NCBI RefSeq assembly: GCF_021155765.1 | Contig: NC_060106.1 | Span: forward strand, 20,672,031 to 20,736,030 | Direction: 5' to 3' | Length of the DNA stretch: 64,000 nt | DNA from: Diprion similis | Taxonomy: Eukaryota; Arthropoda; Insecta; Hymenoptera; Diprionidae | In this document: piece after piece, positions 11,485 through 64,000 of the stretch | How positions within the stretch are numbered: the stretch's first letter is position 1 | How the letters are laid out: each line of letters opens with the position of its first letter | Position numbers and translations under genes: made by a program | Notes under the pieces: model-generated | Databases searched by the model: none | Told to the model about the DNA's origin: nothing | Seen by the model: the letters and a program-made list of their open reading frames with translations, nothing else

Positions 11485-13165
11485 ATTTTTAAATGCTTCT
11501 TACGCACGAGCCATTGATAACTTACTAAGTTTGCGAATTAATTGGTCGATTTGACAACGGAGCAGATTAATTATACTGTAGTAAAATTTTACAAATTTAT
11601 CGACTGATTTATACACGTAGACTGCATTTCTGTCGCCTTAACAGCTTCGGATAAATGTGATATTTAAAATGATACTATCATACTTGGTATCAAGTAATCA
11701 TACTTGGTTTCGATGATGTGAAACAAGCGGTATACTTGAAAGATCTTTACTGGAACAAATAACACTAATGATAATCTTTTGATTAACTCACTGTAGTCAT
11801 ACGTGGATATTTGAGATTCTGAAACAGTATTACACAGGATTGTGTATTTGTACTAATTGGAATTTTAGCCTCGTATTTTTCTTTCTAGCTTAAAAAAATC
11901 AAATCTCATGAGTTAGCAATGCAAAGTAACAGGATTACAATCGAATAACTCACATGTATATGACAGACAATAATCGCAACAGGATATGTCTGTTAAGTAT
12001 TTCTTCAAAGTATAATCGCGCAGTATTAAGAGAAGCAAAATATTTTTAATGGGTTTTAGCAGATGTATAAATATAGGATAAGCCTTATAGGGTGTACCGC
12101 ATACGGTATTAACTTTTAGTTCCTTTCGTTGATACTTTTCTACATAATACGTAGAATTAAACGAATTTTTTATTCATTTAGTACCAACGATATTATATTA
12201 CACTAAGTCGGTTACTTATTTTTTTCCATTAAAAAACAACTAAATTCCTATCTTTTTTTGTATAGAAGTGTTTACGTATATGTATACCTATATTGTTCAA
12301 AAACTCGCGTTGTACTTATTATATGAAAATAAATCTTCTTTGGTATATACTTGGTTGAGAAAATTCCGCTTCAGTATTTGTTTCAAATATTTATTTATCG
12401 TGTAATGACGAAGAAAATAACGCAGTTCATTCAAACGCTATCAATTTATTGATTCTCTATATTTATGTACACGTGTTCTGCGCCGTTAAATTTACCATCC
12501 TTCCGAAACTTAAAGTTTCTTCGAGATGGGAAGTGCATACACAATTAATAAATACCTATAATAAATACCGTATAAACAACATTAGTGCATGTTCAAATAA
12601 GACAATATATAAATCGAGTCAAATTTGGTGATTTTTTTTTGCTTCTAAATTTCATAAATCTTGACACAATACAAGCAATAATCTCTACGTACAATTATCA
12701 GTTCACGAGCTCGGTAGCAAATTGAGAACACTTGGCATTTCGAGATCGACTTTTGCAAATTCTCGTGTCCTCTACTCAGTTGCTGCCCATCAATAATTGA
12801 ATTGCAACTCATGATTTCTGCTGTCAATAATACAAAAAAAAAAAAAAAAAAAAAAAACGCTAGAAAAATATAAAGTATTTTCCTTAATCATAATTTTGCT
12901 GGGACAATTCAATTCGAATTTTCAATGTCTAAAATATCCTTCCAATATTCTGTATCTTCTTATTACAGAATTATTTTATTATTTGAGGTTCTTCACACGA
13001 TGAAGATGAATAAAAAAAAAATAGAACAAACAACAGTACGTCTTGTTCATCTAAACAGGAAGCCGGGCTACACCTACGACAATAGATCAAAGAAAACATT
13101 TTTTTAGCATGCGCCAGAGATCTGCGAACGAACTACGAGATTGCAGAATAAAAGAGTGGAGCAAA
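11485..13165. other. Spacer between convergent Seh1 and kinase genes
   Basis: No gene is supported. The sequence is strongly AT-rich and includes probable 3' UTRs from both sides. Plus-strand AATAAA at 12328-12333 may serve Seh1. Minus-strand AATAAA at 12980-12975, 186 bases past the kinase stop, is the likely kinase poly(A) signal. A run of 24 A lies at 12834-12857. Confidence 0.6.
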
Positions 13166-60387
<47,222 letters not shown>

Positions 60388-62778
60388 CTGTAACAGCGAC
60401 GAAGTTAGTGAAAAAAGTATCAGTAATGAAATCAGGATTCAGTAAATAAAAATCTAAGATCAATGAACTGAATATCTCCTCTGAGAATTTCTTCTCCAAG
60501 AAAATTGTACAGTGAGTGAAATTGGAAACGATCATTGCAGCGGTTGCAATAATTATAGATCTATCAAACAATCCAGAAATTTTTCGATGATGGTATCTCT
60601 TCAAAGTAATCAATAATTGTGAAATTCAACGATTTTTAATTTTTCAACTAAATTCAACTCGATTAACTTCAGTTGCACTTTCAACTCAATGTTATATCAT
60701 ATTTCTGTCTCTGGAGCTCCTTGACTGTATCGTAAGTTTGATACACGCTTAAAAACCGACGAAATTCTTTATTGATATCCGGTTTCTACAGATTTCGGAA
60801 AAACAGTCGCGCCAATAATGCCTAGTTTAATCCGGATTAACAGAAATTTGCGTGCGTCGTTGTTATCCGACCGTCTGCACGTTCGCCTTCGGCACGCGGA
60901 GAAATTGATTTTTCCGCTAAGCTTCAGAGGGTGTGAATCGGGGTTTCGAATACCAATTAATGGGGAACAAATAAGCTGCTACGGACAGGTACGGCTGCGC
61001 CAAGTTCATGGCGTTATAATGCCGCGATTAATTATTAAAGAGGCACAGAGGAATCCCCTCGTTCATCCCCTTCGCCCCTGTCTGTAATATGTATTATACA
61101 ACCGCTCCACGGCTGGTTGCAAATTTCGCACACATGTGGTCGGTAAACCAGCGAGGCGTTTCCACCCGCGTCATCCCTTGAAGCGATAATTAATATTTCA
61201 CGTGCTAATTAACGTTTGATTGTACCGTAGGCGTGCGAAGATCCAAGTAGACCCCATTAAGAAGATTACTGTTTAGAACTACGAGGCCTGAATCGGTGAA
61301 TTCGACTAAATGATTTTTTAGTTATATTATGAAAGGCTTGTCTTAGTCACCATTTCCAGTTTCATTCTTAATGTGAGTCTCGCCAACGACATTGATGAAC
61401 ACATTAATATGACGATGAGAAAATTAAATTTGGATAATAATAATGCCCAAAATTTATCAATAAATTGTATAAAAAAAACAGTGGTTTAACGAATTGTTAG
61501 GGAATCTTTTTTCTGTCATGTGATATGAATTCGTTGATTTTTCTGAATACACAGGAATGTTTGAATAATTTTTGAATTATTTTGAAACTTACGTTTTTCT
61601 CTGGCTTTTCCCGGTAGAAATTTTAGCTTACACACATACACCTTTTTTTTAAACCAAATTTACTGAATGTTAAACGGCTTTAGCGACCATTAAATTGTAT
61701 ATGTATACCTATAAGTAGCGGGAGAAGATATGAAAATCTAAGAATATTATGTCTGAACGCAATAGTTTGATCAAGATTACGAAGCACTGTCGAATTTTTA
61801 AATAATTCTCGAAAAAACTGAAGAGAAAATAGAACGATTTCGTCCGGAACAACGCGATTTTCTGTCTTTTCACTAAATATTCCCGTTTTTCTCATTCTGT
61901 GGCCACCCTGTAGTTTCGTTTTCGCACTTCATTAGACAAAACTCGCAATCAGATCAGCGACAAGTATTCATTTCCAAGTCACCAACCTCCTCAAAGGACA
62001 GGGTGGCAGGTACTGAATCGCAGGTGCTCGTGAGGGTCGGCGTGACGTCATGCGTAGGATAACACCTGGGCGTGAAGGTGCCTTCCAGGCTGCATATATG
62101 CATCCGTGCAGGTTATACCTGTTGGAATTTTTGCCGAGAGTTGCAGGAGCCGCCCGACTTTACGAGGGCAACGTTAATTGCCGTACAATCTGCTCATACG
62201 TCGGATAACTGTTATACGTACAACACACAACTACTGCGACATACTGTTTTATATGCACACTTGTATAATGTATGCATAACGGTCTTAATTAAGTTGAGAT
62301 TGTCTGGCAATTAACTGATTCATTGACCATTCGCTAAGGCGGATAAATCTGCCGTCACGTGCACTTTTCTCGCCATGAGCAAGTAAATTATTCAACCATG
62401 CAACATGAAAGAATTTCAACACAGAGATTCGAAACCGAAATTAAATTCCACGGATAAGGGCTTAGGGCGGCAGAAGAAAGTGTAACAAGTTCGATTCTCG
62501 ATGTGCGTAAGCACTGAGAAAAATAAATCGATTTTAGCATCGAATTCATCATATCTGGTGGCCGAATGAAATATTTGTTTCAGTCACTAATCAGGTCATC
62601 CGCATTACCGATTGTACAATTGCATTAACTAAATTATTTATTTCGCCGCCGGCGACCACCGTACGGTAAATTCAACGATTTATTTTGATCGATGCACGTA
62701 TTAACACTCACCGTATAGAATTCTGACCGATTCATAAGGGCACTCATAATTGGTTCACAATCGAACACGAAATCTATT

Positions 62779-62878
62779 GAGAACCGTTTGATATGTCGGT
62801 AACACCCGCTCGAGAAGTTGGCTCACTAGTTTACCGACCGACTTACCGACCGGCTTACCGACGTAACAAACGGTTCTC
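62779..62878. mobile_element. 100-base inverted-repeat unit with internal TTACCGAC repeats
   Basis: GAGAACCGTTTGATATGTCG at the left pairs with CGACGTAACAAACGGTTCTC at the right (3 mismatches in 24). Inside, TTACCGACC occurs in three near-tandem copies from 62831 to 62863. Confidence 0.6.
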
Positions 62879-63469
62879 ATCGCATTTCTTGTTAGAGCTA
62901 AATACGCGTGTCCTTGAATGGGCCAGAATCCAACACTTCAAGTGTACATCAACGTTCACTGCAATCAGTTTAGTTGAGTCGAAGAAGAAGGGGCGCGCCC
63001 GGAAGAAGCGGAGGAATGGGACGAGCGGGTGGTTGGAATAATACACGGAACGTATGCATAATGTAAACGCGGAGAGACGGAGAGGCGGTGAAGGGGGGCC
63101 TTTGATGTGCAAAAAGGCTCGGGGCGGTAATTCGCGCAAACGGAAAGCGATCGAGAGCTGAAAAGCCAGGGACTTTGCGGCAGCGATTTCGGTGTTTCCC
63201 CGAAACTGACGTCCGGAAAAGGTGAATTAATCTAGGAGGATTTCAGGTGTTACATCTCTCGAGAAACCGTGTCGCCTATTGTAAGAATCTAGTTACGGAC
63301 GGTAGGTACCTGCCTATCCTCAGCCCCGAAAATACCACCGCTTAGCGTATTTCAACTCCTCGACAAAGGCCTCGTCTCTCTCCTCTGTAAGACCGCTTTC
63401 TACTCATCTCACCCGCCCATCCAGCTATCAATTATATTTACTTAGAGGGACTTTGCGCGGCTGTAGGGC

Positions 63470-63488
63470 TTCTCTCTCTCTCTCCCTC

Positions 63489-63520
<32 letters not shown>
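63470..63520. repeat. (TC)n microsatellite
   Basis: About 50 bases of TC with single CCC and GT interruptions. Confidence 0.95.
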
Positions 63521-64000
63521 ATCCTTAATTCCCGGAACTAACATTTACACAGCAATCCGAATCGATGCCGGTGTGATTCCTCAGAAGGGCAGGAGTTCAA
63601 GGGTTATGCGTACATAGAGATCGCCGTTCCACTTTTACTCCGGATTTGCCTCTTCGCCGAAGTGTAAAGGCGATCAAACGATCAATGATCAGTACTTCTC
63701 AAACCAGTTGCTTGTGTAATCCTTCGTTACTCAGCCGAGTAAAACGGATTGATTTAACCTCACCGGCTACCCTCAAAGTTTATTTTGGTACTAGAAAGAG
63801 GTACTTTGGTCCCTCATCTAGTTCTGGGAATGAATATTTAAGCATGAATTGGCAGCAACGTTTCAATCAAACACTGGGAAAAGAGCAAAAACTTTCCAAA
63901 ACTTTCTCTCAGCAGTGTTGTTTTCGTCAATGATAATGAACATGAGTAAAATAATATTTCTAATATCCAAGAGAAATGAATATGGGTAAATTCAAATAGT

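Larger units (their letters stand above)
60388..64000. other. Right end: kinase 5' intron, no exon found
   Basis: The missing glycine-rich-loop exon should lie at higher coordinates on the minus strand. I saw no frame here with G-x-G-x-F/Y-x-x-V followed by a phase-0 donor, so it is probably beyond 64000. The stretch holds an inverted repeat at 62779-62878 and a TC microsatellite. No other gene is supported. Confidence 0.55.

Noticed and set aside
11259..11507. 82-codon minus-strand frame
   Set aside because: It is the shadow of the alternative Seh1 exon on the other strand, which has the splice site and matching phase.

Overview
This window looks like an insect nuclear genome. It has intron-rich genes with GT-AG junctions, roughly 60% A+T, many microsatellites and homopolymers, small inverted-repeat elements, and AACCT-type tracts that resemble the insect TTAGG telomere unit. 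The order is not proven. Hymenoptera, possibly a sawfly, is my best guess from overall look only. No bacterial, viral or CRISPR-type system is present.

Four protein-coding genes can be assembled by chaining splice sites whose phases agree. (1) 1-1872, +: the 3' part of a GMC oxidoreductase (glucose-dehydrogenase-like), with its 5' end outside the window. (2) 3228-7344, -: a complete anillin (Drosophila scraps) gene of six coding exons, about 1103 residues, starting with a 10-residue micro-exon. (3) 8852-10462, +: the nucleoporin/GATOR2 protein Seh1 in five exons (368 aa), plus a well-supported alternative last exon at 11307-11484 that gives a 410-aa form. (4) 13166-60387, -: eleven coding exons (about 658 residues) of an AMPK-related protein kinase most like HUNK. 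Its glycine-rich loop and start lie beyond the right edge.

Layout: GMC and anillin converge on a 1.2-kb spacer. Anillin and Seh1 diverge from a shared 1.5-kb spacer that holds the AACCT tracts. Seh1 and the kinase converge on 11.5-13.2 kb. From 13.2 kb onward everything lies in the kinase gene. Its C-lobe and tail exons are compact (13.2-19.3 kb), then come a 34.6-kb intron that splits the HRD catalytic motif, a 6.2-kb intron, and the first visible exon at 60.3 kb. The large introns hold no gene I can support. They carry GC-rich patches, simple repeats and at least six inverted-repeat or MITE-like elements.

The genes do not form a pathway. Anillin (cytokinetic ring), Seh1 (nuclear pore, TORC1 control) and the kinase are neighbours only. 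The most useful observations are the alternative Seh1 3' exon, the anillin micro-exon, the LKB1-type activation loop of the kinase, and several short inverted-repeat element families. I found no convincing new biological system.
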